Shown here one piece after another: positions 15,799 to 23,890 of a stretch of DNA of 64,000 bases. Both the position numbers and the translations under genes were made by a program. The stretch is from MR-S7 sp000400995 (lineage in GTDB: Bacteria; Pseudomonadota; Gammaproteobacteria; Burkholderiales; Burkholderiaceae_C), in NCBI RefSeq assembly GCF_045291395.1, contig NZ_CP152342.1, forward strand, positions 2,976,001 through 3,040,000, given 5' to 3'. The stretch's first letter is position 1. Each line of letters starts with the position of its first letter. The notes beneath the pieces are model-generated. The model was not told the DNA's origin. It did not search any database and worked only from the letters and a program-made list of their open reading frames with translations.

Positions 15799-18700
15799 TC
15801 CACCCCACGCACCCGCTGCGCCCACCCCTCGAACGTCAGGTAGATCACCGGCGTGGTGAACAGCGTGAGCAACTGGCTCAGCAGCAGACCGCCCACCAGC
15901 GTCACGCCCAGCGGATGCCGCAACTCGCTGCCCACGCCCGATCCCAGCATCAGCGGCAGCGCCCCCAGCAGCGCCGCCAGCGTGGTCATCAGGATGGGCC
16001 GAAAGCGCAGCAGGCAGGCCTGGAAGATGGCCTCGCGCGCCGGCAGGCCCTGGTCGCGCTGCGCCTCCAGCGCGAAGTCGATCATCATGATCGCGTTCTT
16101 CTTGACGATGCCGATCAGCAGCACGATGCCGATGACGGCGATGATGTCCAGCTCCAGCCCTGCCGCCAGCAGCGCCAGCAGCGCTCCCACCGCCGCCGAG
16201 GGCAGCGTGGACAGGATGGTGACCGGGTGGATCGTGCTCTCGTAGAGCACGCCGAGCACGATGTACATCGTGACCACGGCCGCCAAAACGAGCAGCAGCG
16301 TGTTCGACAAAGATGCCTGGAACGCCAGCGCCGCACCCTGGAACTCCGTGTCCACGGACAGCGGCAGCTCGCCCGCCGCGCGCATGTCCCGCATCACGCC
16401 CTGCACGGCGGCCACCGCGTCGCCCAGCGCCACGCCGGGCGCGGTGTTGAACGACACGGTGGCCGCGGGCAGCTGTCCCACGTGGTTCACAGCCAGGGCC
16501 ATGCTGCGCTCGCTCACCGTGGCGATGGACGACAGCGGCACCGGCGGGCCGCTGCTGCTGGCCACGTGGATGGACTGCAGCGCCTGCGGCCCGAGCTTGA
16601 ACTGGGGCGCCACCTCCAGCACCACGCGGTACTGGTTGGACTGTGTGAAGATGGTGGAGATGAGGCGCTGGCCGAAGGCGTTGTAGAGCGCCGTGTCCAC
16701 CGCCGCCACGGTCACGCCCAGGCGGCTGGCCTGGGCGCGGTCGATCTGCACGTAGGCCTGGCGGCCCAGCGTCTGCTGGTCGCTGGTGACCTGGAGCAGC
16801 TCGGGCAGGCGCTGCATGCGCTCCGCCAGGGCGGCGGTGCTGCGTCCCAGCTGCTCCATGTCGGGCGAGGACAGCAGCAGCTGGTACTGCGTGCGCGCCA
16901 CGCGGTCCTCGATGGTCAGGTCCTGCACGGGTTGGGCGTAGAGGCGGATGCCGGGCACGTCCTGCGTGCTCCGCTCCAGCCGGTGCAGCACCGCAGAGGC
17001 GCCGTCGCGCTGGGCGTGGGGCTTCAGGTCGATGAGCAGGCGGCCGGTGTTGAGCGTGGTGTTGGTGCCGTCCACGCCGATGAAGGACGAGAGGCTCTGC
17101 ACCGCCGGGTCCTGCAGCAAACGCTCGGCCAGGGCCTGCTGGCGTTCGGCCATGGCGGCGAAGGAGATGGACTGGTCGGCCTCCGTCGTGGCCTGCAGCG
17201 TGCCCGTGTCCTGCGTCGGAAAGAAGCCCTTGGGCACGGCGAAGTACAGCAGCGCGGTGACGGCCAGCGTGGCGAGGAACACGATCCACGTGAGCGAGCG
17301 ATGGTCGAGCACCCAGCCGAGCACGCGCCCGTAGCGCTCGATGGTGCGGTCGAAGAAGCGGCCTGTGGCGTGGTAGAGGCGCCCGTGGCTCTCCTCGGGC
17401 GTGTGCTTGAGCAGCCGCGCGCACAGCATGGGCGTGAGCGTGAGCGAGACCACGGCCGAGAGGAGGATGGCCACCGCCATGGTGATGGCGAACTCGTGGA
17501 ACAGCCGGCCCACCACGTCGCCCATGAACAGGAGCGGGATCAGCACCGCAATCAGCGAGATGGTCAGCGAGATGATGGTGAAGCCGATCTGCTTGGCGCC
17601 CTTGAGCGCGGCCTGCAGCGGCGGCTCGCCCTGCTCCACGTAGCGGGCGATGTTCTCGATCATCACGATGGCGTCGTCCACCACGAAGCCGGTGGAGATG
17701 GTGAGCGCCATCAGCGTGAGGTTGTTGATCGAGAAGCCCGCGAGGTACATCACGCCGAAGGTGCCCACGAGCGAGAGCGGCACGGCGACGCTCGGGATCA
17801 GCGTGGCCGTGCTGCTGCGCAGGAAGACGAAGATCACCGCCACCACCAGGACGATGGCCAGCATCAGCTCCGCCTGCATGTCGTGCACCGACGCGCGGAT
17901 GGTCACCGTGCGGTCGGTGAGCACCTGCACGTCGAGCGAGGCGGGCAACGTTTCCTTGAGCTGCGGCAGCAGGGCCTGGATGCGGTCCACCGTGTCGATC
18001 ACGTTGGCGCCGGGCTGGCGCTTGATGTTGAGGATCACGCCCGCGCGCACGCCGCTGTCCCGCGTGCCGGCCCAGGCGGCCAGACGGGTGTTCTCGGCGT
18101 CGTCCACGGTGTCGGCCACGTCGGACAGGCGCACGGGGCTGCCGTTCCGGAACGCGATGATGAGGTTGCGGTATTCCTGCGCGGACTGGAGCTGGTCGTT
18201 GGCGTCGATGGTCGATGCGCGCTCGGGGCCGTCGAAGCCGCCCTTGGCGGCCTTCACGTTGGCCGCCGCGATCGCGCTGCGCACGTCCTCCAGCGTCATC
18301 CCCAGCCCCGCCAGCGCCGTGGGGTTGGCCTGGATGCGCACCGCCGGGCGCCGCCCGCCGGCGATGGCCACGAGGCCCACGCCCTTGACCTGCGAGAGCT
18401 TGGGCGCCAGGCGGTTCTCCACCAGGTCGTTCACGCGGATCACCGGCAGCGAGGGCGAGCTGATGGCCAGCGTGAGCACGGGCGCGTCCGCCGGGTTGAC
18501 CTTGCTGTAGAGCGGCGGCATGGGCAGGTCGCCGGGCAGCAGGGAGGTGGCGGCGTTGATGGCGGCCTGCACCTGCTGCTCGGCCACGTCCATGGACATG
18601 TCGAGCGCGAAGCGCAGCGTGACCACCGATGCGCCGCCCGAACTGGTGGACGACATCTGCGCCAGCCCCGGCATCTGGCCGAACTGGCGCTCCAGCGGCG

Positions 18701-18893
18701 CGGTGACGTTGGAGGTCATCACGTCGGGGCTGGCGCCCGGGTAGAGCGTGGTGACCTGGATGGTGGGGTAGTCCACCTCGGGCAGCGCCGAGATCGGCAG
18801 CAGCCGGTAGGCCAGCACGCCCGCGATGAGCACGGCCACCATCAGCAGCGTGGTGGCGATCGGCCGCAGGATGAAGAGGCGCGACAGGTTCAT
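15783..18893 (-). CDS. mdtB: RND efflux transporter permease, MdtB type
   Basis: A 1036-aa RND pump subunit that pairs with MdtC. The N-terminus RLFILRPIATTLLMVAVLIAGVLAYRLLPISALPEVDYPTI is characteristic of MdtB. The TM4 segment GFVVDDAIVMIENIARYVEQ and the two-fold repeat with GIVKKNAIMMIDFALEAQR are intact. It starts 12 bp after the adaptor gene and is followed by mdtC. Its last few codons lie in a dispersed repeat. Confidence 0.95.
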   Translation of the reverse strand: MNLSRLFILRPIATTLLMVAVLIAGVLAYRLLPISALPEVDYPTIQVTTLYPGASPDVMTSNVTAPLERQFGQMPGLAQMSSTSSGGASVVTLRFALDMSMDVAEQQVQAAINAATSLLPGDLPMPPLYSKVNPADAPVLTLAISSPSLPVIRVNDLVENRLAPKLSQVKGVGLVAIAGGRRPAVRIQANPTALAGLGMTLEDVRSAIAAANVKAAKGGFDGPERASTIDANDQLQSAQEYRNLIIAFRNGSPVRLSDVADTVDDAENTRLAAWAGTRDSGVRAGVILNIKRQPGANVIDTVDRIQALLPQLKETLPASLDVQVLTDRTVTIRASVHDMQAELMLAIVLVVAVIFVFLRSSTATLIPSVAVPLSLVGTFGVMYLAGFSINNLTLMALTISTGFVVDDAIVMIENIARYVEQGEPPLQAALKGAKQIGFTIISLTISLIAVLIPLLFMGDVVGRLFHEFAITMAVAILLSAVVSLTLTPMLCARLLKHTPEESHGRLYHATGRFFDRTIERYGRVLGWVLDHRSLTWIVFLATLAVTALLYFAVPKGFFPTQDTGTLQATTEADQSISFAAMAERQQALAERLLQDPAVQSLSSFIGVDGTNTTLNTGRLLIDLKPHAQRDGASAVLHRLERSTQDVPGIRLYAQPVQDLTIEDRVARTQYQLLLSSPDMEQLGRSTAALAERMQRLPELLQVTSDQQTLGRQAYVQIDRAQASRLGVTVAAVDTALYNAFGQRLISTIFTQSNQYRVVLEVAPQFKLGPQALQSIHVASSSGPPVPLSSIATVSERSMALAVNHVGQLPAATVSFNTAPGVALGDAVAAVQGVMRDMRAAGELPLSVDTEFQGAALAFQASLSNTLLLVLAAVVTMYIVLGVLYESTIHPVTILSTLPSAAVGALLALLAAGLELDIIAVIGIVLLIGIVKKNAIMMIDFALEAQRDQGLPAREAIFQACLLRFRPILMTTLAALLGALPLMLGSGVGSELRHPLGVTLVGGLLLSQLLTLFTTPVIYLTFEGWAQRVRGVEAKNG

Positions 18894-18905
18894 GGCGCCG
18901 CCGGT

Positions 18906-20294
18906 TCAGCGCGTGGCGGATGCGGGCGCCGAAGCCGCCGAAGCCGGGGCAGCGGGCGCGCCGCCGCCCTGCCCCGCGCGCTCGGCCCGCAGCTTCTCGA
19001 GGTAGGCGCGCCGCTCCTCGGGCGCCATCGTCGCGAGCCTGGCGCGCACCTCGGGCGGCAGGTTGCGCGCGCCGCGCGGCCGGCCGGCCGCATCGCTCAC
19101 GGCCTGGTCCACCTTCTGCACCTTGTCGGCGGCGATCACCGTGACCTTCGCGCCCTCGCGCAGGCGGTCGATCCCGTCGGTGACCACCTGGTCGCCGGGC
19201 TGCAACTCGCCGCGCACGCTCACGCGGTCGCCGTCCGCCACGCCCACGGCCAGGCGCCGCTGGGTCACGGTGCCGTCGCCCTGCACCAGGTACACGTAGT
19301 TGTTCTGCACGGCGGCGCCGGGCACGGTGAGGGCCTGCTCCAGCAGGTCGAGCTGCAGCCGCACGTTGACGAACTGGTTGGGGAACAGGCGCCCCTCGGC
19401 GTTGTCGAACGCGGCCTTGGCCTTCACGGTGCCGGTGGTGGCGTCGATGGCATTGTCCAGCGCGTTCAGGCGGCCTTGGGCCAGCAGGTTCTTCTGCTCG
19501 CGGTCCCACAGCTCCACGGGCAGCGCGCGGCCCCCGGCCAGGCGGCGGGCGATGGCGTCCACGTGCGCCTCGGGCACGGAGAACACCGCGTCGATGGGCT
19601 TGATCTGGGTGATGGTGACGATGCCGTTCGCGTCCGACGGGTTCACCACGTTGCCCAGGTCGGCCTGGCGCAGGCCCAGCCGCCCGGAGATGGGCGCGGT
19701 GATGCGCGTGTAGCCCAGCTGCAGCTGCGCCATGTCCACCTGCGCCTGGTCGGCCGCCACCGTGCCCTGGTACTGGCGCACCAGCGCGGCCTGCGTGTCC
19801 ACCTGCTGGCTGGCGATGGAGTCCTGCGCCTTCAGCGCCTCGTAGCGCTGCAGGTCGAGCTGGGCGTTGCGCAGTAGCGCCTGGTCGCGCTGCAAGGTGC
19901 CCTGGGCCTGGCTCAGCGTGGCCTGGTAGCTGCGCGGGTCGATCTGCGCCAGCAGTTGGCCGGCGCGCACCTCGTCGCCCTCCTTGAAATGGAGCTTCTG
20001 CAGCTCACCCGCCACCTTGGCCCGCACCACGGCGGTGGCGCGGGCGTTCAGGGTGCCGATGGCGTTGACCAGCACGCGCATGTCGCGCCGGTCCACCACG
20101 CCCACCGACACGGGCTGCGCCTGCGGCCCCGCCGTCGTGCCCATGCGCGGGCCGCCGGGGCCGCGCGCCACGGCGGGCTCGCCGCCGCCCTGGCGCTGCG
20201 TCCACCACCAGGCGCCTCCCGCCACGGCCAGGGCCAAGGCCACCAGGACGGCGGCCACGGCGGGCCTGCGGTGTGAAAGAGGTCTGCGCGGCAT
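18906..20294 (-). CDS. mdtA: RND efflux periplasmic adaptor, MdtA type
   Basis: A 462-aa membrane-fusion protein. A single N-terminal TM anchor (AVAAVLVALALAVAGGAWWW) is followed by the split lipoyl/barrel-sandwich domain (VRAKVAGELQKLHFKEGDEVRAGQLLAQIDPRSY and YTRITAPISGRLG), an alpha-hairpin rich in Gln/Ala, and beta-barrel and membrane-proximal domains (LFPNQFVNVRLQLD, QPGDQVVTDGIDRLREGAKV). It heads the mdtABC-outer-membrane-factor operon. The C-terminal ~50 residues are Ala/Pro/Arg-rich and low complexity. The 270-bp inverted-repeat element lies about 90 bp upstream and could affect expression. Confidence 0.94.
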   Translation of the reverse strand: MPRRPLSHRRPAVAAVLVALALAVAGGAWWWTQRQGGGEPAVARGPGGPRMGTTAGPQAQPVSVGVVDRRDMRVLVNAIGTLNARATAVVRAKVAGELQKLHFKEGDEVRAGQLLAQIDPRSYQATLSQAQGTLQRDQALLRNAQLDLQRYEALKAQDSIASQQVDTQAALVRQYQGTVAADQAQVDMAQLQLGYTRITAPISGRLGLRQADLGNVVNPSDANGIVTITQIKPIDAVFSVPEAHVDAIARRLAGGRALPVELWDREQKNLLAQGRLNALDNAIDATTGTVKAKAAFDNAEGRLFPNQFVNVRLQLDLLEQALTVPGAAVQNNYVYLVQGDGTVTQRRLAVGVADGDRVSVRGELQPGDQVVTDGIDRLREGAKVTVIAADKVQKVDQAVSDAAGRPRGARNLPPEVRARLATMAPEERRAYLEKLRAERAGQGGGAPAAPASAASAPASATR

Positions 20295-20384
20295 GGAGGG
20301 TTCGTCTCTGGCGTTGGGGCCAATGGATCATAGCGAGCGGCAATCGACGAACGGCCTTGACACAAGTGAAGCGCAGGTAAAGCC

Positions 20385-20654
20385 TAGAGCGTGCTGTGCA
20401 CTATGACGTACCCGCGACAGCCGGGGAAAGGCCCGGCCACGTCGTTGCAGGTTGCTTGCGGTATTCATACCGCGGCGCGCCCTGCGCCTGGTTGCCGGGC
20501 CTTTCCCCGGCTGTCCCTCCGGGTTGCCCTGCAGGCCCGGCGCTCGCGTCGTTACGCCGCTTGCCAAGGCCACCGGCATTGACTGCGCGGCGCGCCTAGC
20601 GATCGCCGGGCCTGCAGGGCAACGCGGGTACGTCATAGTGCACAACACGCTCTA
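20385..20654. mobile_element. 270-bp MITE-like element with 32-bp terminal inverted repeats and two internal long hairpins
   Basis: The outer 32 bases (20385-20416) and the reverse complement of 20623-20654 agree at 31 of 32 positions. Inside, 20416-20437 pairs perfectly with 20494-20515 (22 bp), and 20523-20542 pairs perfectly with 20604-20623 (20 bp). The strand could therefore fold into a three-arm cloverleaf. Arm 1 holds a further hairpin, GCGGTAT-TC-ATACCGC (20458-20473). The ends read TA-GAGCGTG, so a TA target duplication is possible. No credible gene lies within, so a non-autonomous transposon (MITE) or a structured palindromic repeat are the main options. It lies between the divergent mdtA and the Anbu gene. 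Confidence 0.75.
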
Positions 20655-20686
20655 CACTTGCGCGTTTTCGTCTTTCAGCCCCACCC

Positions 20687-21523
20687 ATGACGTACTGCGT
20701 CGCCATCAAGCTCAACGCCGGACTGGTCTTCCTCTCCGACTCCCGCACCAACGCCGGCCTGGACCAGATCAGCTCCTTCCGCAAGATGATGGTCTACGAG
20801 AAGGCGGGCGACCGCTTCATGGTGCTGCTGTCGGCGGGCAACCTGAGCATCTCGCAGTCGGTGCGCGAGATCCTGCAGGTGCAGCAGCTCCACGACGCGG
20901 GCGACGGCAAGGGCGACGCGCCGCTGACCATCTGGAGCGCCACCAGCATGTTCGACGTGGCCCGCCTGGCCGGCGCCGCCGTGCGCCGCGTGTACGAACG
21001 CGATGGCGCGGCGCTGCAGCGCGCGGGCGTGGATTTCAACGTCTCGCTGCTGCTGGGCGGCCAGATCAAGGGCGAGGGCATGCGCCTGTTCCAGGTCTAC
21101 TCGGCCGGCAACTTCATCGAATCCACGGCCGAGACGCCCTACTTCCAGGTGGGCGAGTCCAAGTACGGCAAGCCCGTGCTGGACCGCGTGCTCACCCCCG
21201 ACACGCCGCTGAACGAAGCTGCCAAGTGCGCGCTGGTGTCGATGGACAGCACGCTCAAGTCCAACCTGTCCGTGGGCCTGCCGCTGGACCTGGTGGTGTA
21301 CGAGGAAGGGCGCCTGGCGACCGACCGCATCGTCTGCATCGACGAGAACAACCCCTACTTCCGCATGCTGCACAGCCGCTGGGGCGAGAAGCTGCGCCAG
21401 GTCTTCGACAGCATCGAGGACCCGGCCTGGAACGGTGGCACCACCGACGTGCCGATCCGCGTGGAGCCCGCGCGCAGCCGGCCGCTCAAGAAAATCACCA
21501 ACCCGCGCGACAAGCTCATCTGA
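20687..21523 (+). CDS. Anbu, proteasome-related Ntn-hydrolase protease
   Basis: A 278-aa bacterial proteasome homologue of the Anbu group (often annotated proteasome-type protease). The N-terminus MTYCVAIKLNAGLVFLSDSRTNAGLDQISSFRKM gives Thr2 as the presumed nucleophile after Met removal, with the conserved Asp-Ser-Arg segment and Lys32-like position of beta subunits; LLLGGQIKGEGMRLFQVYSAGNFIE is a family landmark. Anbu usually sits with a transglutaminase-like protein, an alpha-E protein and an ATP-grasp enzyme. Here none is adjacent and the next gene is an alpha/beta hydrolase 13 bp downstream. The ATG at 20687 is the only sensible start. Confidence 0.88.
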   Translation: MTYCVAIKLNAGLVFLSDSRTNAGLDQISSFRKMMVYEKAGDRFMVLLSAGNLSISQSVREILQVQQLHDAGDGKGDAPLTIWSATSMFDVARLAGAAVRRVYERDGAALQRAGVDFNVSLLLGGQIKGEGMRLFQVYSAGNFIESTAETPYFQVGESKYGKPVLDRVLTPDTPLNEAAKCALVSMDSTLKSNLSVGLPLDLVVYEEGRLATDRIVCIDENNPYFRMLHSRWGEKLRQVFDSIEDPAWNGGTTDVPIRVEPARSRPLKKITNPRDKLI

Positions 21524-21536
21524 AGGGGCCCGCGCC

Positions 21537-22355
21537 ATGGCCGCCATCGTCTTCTCCCACGCCAACAGCTTTCCGGCGAGCACCTACCGCGTGCTGTTCA
21601 AGCACCTGCGCGAGCGGGGCTTCGAGGTCAGCGCCGTGGAGCGCTACGGGCACGACGAGAAGTACCCCGTCACCAACAACTGGCCGCACCTGGTGCAGCA
21701 CCTGGCGGATTTCGCCGCGCGCGAGCAGCAGCGCACGGGACGGCAGGCCTTCCTGGTCGGCCATTCGCTCGGCGGCTTCCTCAGCGTGATGGCCGCCGCG
21801 CGCCACCCGGAGCTGGCGCGCGGCGTGGTGCTGATCGACTCGCCCCTCATCGGCGGCTGGCGCGCCAGCGCGCTGGGCGTGGCCAAGCAGACGCAGGTGG
21901 TCGGCTCCGTGTCGCCAGGCCGCGTGAGCCGCGCGCGGCGCAACACCTGGGACAGCACGCAGGAAGCACTGGATCACTTCCGCCGCAAGAAGGCCTTCGC
22001 GCGCTGGGACCCGCGCGTGCTGCACGACTACGTGACCCACGGCCTTCGCGACCACGAGGGCAAGCGCGTGCTGGCCTTCGACCGCGCGGTGGAAACGCAG
22101 ATCTACAACACCCTGCCGCACAACCTCGCCGCCCTGCTGCGCGCGCACCCGCTGCGCTGCCCGGCCGCCTTCATCGGCGGGCGCGATTCGGTGGAGATGC
22201 GCCAGGTAGGCATGGACATGACGCAGCGCATCACCCAGGGGCGCGTGATGATGCTCGACGGCAGCCACCTCTTTCCCATGGAGCAGCCGCTGGCGACGGC
22301 CGCGGCCATCGAAGCCACGCTGCTGAACCTGCAGTCGCTGGAGCGAAAGACCTGA
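21537..22355 (+). CDS. Alpha/beta hydrolase
   Basis: A 272-aa alpha/beta-hydrolase fold enzyme with nucleophile elbow GHSLGG (Ser ~96), oxyanion region FSHANSFPASTY near the N-terminus, and C-terminal catalytic His in DGSHLFPMEQP. GAAGGGG upstream of ATG 21537 is a good ribosome-binding site. It is co-directional with the Anbu gene and only 13 bp behind it, so the two are probably cotranscribed. The substrate is unknown; esterase or lipase-like activity is the family default. Confidence 0.88.
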   Translation: MAAIVFSHANSFPASTYRVLFKHLRERGFEVSAVERYGHDEKYPVTNNWPHLVQHLADFAAREQQRTGRQAFLVGHSLGGFLSVMAAARHPELARGVVLIDSPLIGGWRASALGVAKQTQVVGSVSPGRVSRARRNTWDSTQEALDHFRRKKAFARWDPRVLHDYVTHGLRDHEGKRVLAFDRAVETQIYNTLPHNLAALLRAHPLRCPAAFIGGRDSVEMRQVGMDMTQRITQGRVMMLDGSHLFPMEQPLATAAAIEATLLNLQSLERKT

Positions 22356-22419
22356 AGTCTTTTCGGCCCCCAGCGCTTATCCAGAAAGCGCCAGAAGCTC
22401 ACTTTTCGGTAGCAATCAG
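22356..22419. repeat. Dispersed ~60-bp repeat, copy 3
   Basis: Core CCAGCGCTTATCCAGAAAGCGC followed by AGAAGCT and GGTAGCAATCAG. It fills the gap between the convergent hydrolase and nitroreductase genes; its right edge supplies the TCA (stop) of the nitroreductase gene. Confidence 0.75.
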
Positions 22420-23075
22420 AATCCGCGCATCTCGCCCCATTCCTCGAAGGGGGCGCGGCCCGCACGCAGGGCGTTGATGGGCGCGGCCGTGTCCTCGTAG
22501 CCCAGCGCCACGCCGAAGGCCACGCGGTAGGGCGCGGGCAGCCGCAGCGCCTCGCGCAGCGTGCCCTCGTAGCGGCGCCAGAAGCCCTGCGGGCAGGTGG
22601 CCAGGCCGTGCTCCACGGCCAGCAGCATCAGCGACTGCAGGTAGATGCCCAGATCGGCCCACTGCGGCAGGCCCATGCGCTCGTCCGCGCAGACGAACAC
22701 GCCCACGGGCGCGCCGAAGAACTCGGCGTTCTTCGCCAGCTGGCGCAGGCGCGCGGCCTTGTCCTCGCGCGGGATGCCCAGGGTGCGGTACAGGTCCTCG
22801 CCATTGGCGAATCGCCGCGTGCGGTAGGGCTCCCACAGGTCGGGCGGGTAGGAGACGTTGTTCGCCCCGTCTTCAGGCACGGCGGCGGCCACCGCATCCA
22901 GCACGGCGCGCAGCGGCTCGCCCGTGAGCGCCACCACGCGCCAGGGCTGCAGGTTGCCGCCCGAGGCAGCCTGGGCCGCCTCCTGCAGCAGGGTCTGCAG
23001 GAGCGGCGCGGGAGGCGCATCGGGCAGGAAGGCGCGCACGGAGCGGCGCTGGCGCAAGGCGTCTGAAACGTTCAT
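22416..23075 (-). CDS. Nitroreductase family protein
   Basis: A 219-aa FMN-dependent nitroreductase-fold protein. Landmarks are RQRRSVRAF at the N-terminus, AAQAASGGNLQPWRVVALTG (FMN contact), LQSLMLLAVEHGLATCPQG, and the C-terminal FGVALGYEDTAAPINALRAGR. I use ATG 23075, which begins MNVSDALRQRRS; a start six codons longer overlaps cysE. It lies 7 bp behind cysE on the same strand. The physiological substrate (nitroaromatics, quinones or flavin) is not evident. Confidence 0.9.
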   Translation of the reverse strand: MNVSDALRQRRSVRAFLPDAPPAPLLQTLLQEAAQAASGGNLQPWRVVALTGEPLRAVLDAVAAAVPEDGANNVSYPPDLWEPYRTRRFANGEDLYRTLGIPREDKAARLRQLAKNAEFFGAPVGVFVCADERMGLPQWADLGIYLQSLMLLAVEHGLATCPQGFWRRYEGTLREALRLPAPYRVAFGVALGYEDTAAPINALRAGRAPFEEWGEMRGF

Positions 23076-23082
23076 GGGGGGC

Positions 23083-23859
23083 TTACTTTCCAATGATGTC
23101 GTTGAGCTTGTCGGCCTCGAAGCGTTCTTTCGTCGCCGCGTCGCATGGCACGCAGTCGGCGGCTTTCTGGACCGCAGAGAGCTTCTCGATGGCCTGCCAC
23201 AGCAGCGCGATCTGGTGCTCCTGCGTGGCAGCGGTGCCGATCAGGCCGCGCATGGCCTGGGTGACGGGGTCGTCCTGCTGCTGCTGCTCCACGCCGTAGG
23301 CGCTGAACCGGGCGGATTCGGTCACGTCGGCGCTCTGCCCTTCCTTCGACGGGATGATGCGCGCCGGGATGCCCACGGCCGTGGCGCCCGCGGGCACGGG
23401 CTTGATGACCACGGCGTTGCTGCCGATCTTCGCGCCGTCTCCCACCTCGAAGCCACCCAGCACCTTGGCGCCGGCGCTCACCACCACGCCCTTGCCCAGC
23501 GTGGGGTGGCGCTTGGTGCCCTTGTAGAGCGAGGTGCCGCCCAGCGTCACGCCCTGGTAGATGGTGCAGCCGTCGCCGATCTCGGCCGTCTCGCCCACCA
23601 CCACGCCCATGGCGTGGTCGAAGAACACGCGCTCGCCGATCTTCGCGCCGGGGTGGATCTCGATGCCCGTGAACCAGCGCGCGAAGTGCGAGATGAAGCG
23701 CCCCGGCCACTGGAGGCCGTGCGTCCAGCACCAGTGCGCCGGCCGGTGCAGCCAGATCGCGTGCAGGCCCGGATAACAGGTGACCACCTCCCACGTGCTG
23801 CGCGCGGCAGGGTCGCGGTCGAGGATGCACTGGATGTCGGAACGCAGGCGGGCAAGCAT
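23083..23859 (-). CDS. cysE: Serine O-acetyltransferase
   Basis: A 258-aa CysE, which makes O-acetylserine from serine and acetyl-CoA in cysteine synthesis. An alpha-helical N-terminus is followed by the left-handed beta-helix of hexapeptide repeats (GIEIHPGAKIGERVFFDHAMGVVVGETAEIGDGCTIYQGVTLGGTSL), with catalytic His in FDHAMG and the substrate-binding HPTLGKGVVVSAGAKVLGG. The region after the beta-helix (about 80 residues, Gln-rich) is longer than in E. coli CysE, as is common in burkholderiales. It lies between trmJ and the nitroreductase gene on the same strand. Confidence 0.93.
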   Translation of the reverse strand: MLARLRSDIQCILDRDPAARSTWEVVTCYPGLHAIWLHRPAHWCWTHGLQWPGRFISHFARWFTGIEIHPGAKIGERVFFDHAMGVVVGETAEIGDGCTIYQGVTLGGTSLYKGTKRHPTLGKGVVVSAGAKVLGGFEVGDGAKIGSNAVVIKPVPAGATAVGIPARIIPSKEGQSADVTESARFSAYGVEQQQQDDPVTQAMRGLIGTAATQEHQIALLWQAIEKLSAVQKAADCVPCDAATKERFEADKLNDIIGK

Positions 23860-23890
23860 CGGGTGGTTATTCGTATCGAGGGGCGCCAGT

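Noticed and set aside
12876..19877. A 2333-codon open frame on the plus strand, antisense to the mdtBC genes
   Set aside because: Composition is His/Arg/Gly/Ala-rich with no recognisable domain, as expected of the reverse strand of high-GC genes; mdtA, mdtB and mdtC fully explain the region.
20391..20648. Short open frames inside the 270-bp inverted-repeat element
   Set aside because: They mirror each other across the inverted repeats, have no family resemblance, and are better explained by non-coding structure.
20385..20654. CRISPR array or integron attC interpretation of the palindromic element
   Set aside because: There are no regularly spaced identical units with unique spacers, no cas or integrase gene, and the inverted repeats are nested rather than tandem.
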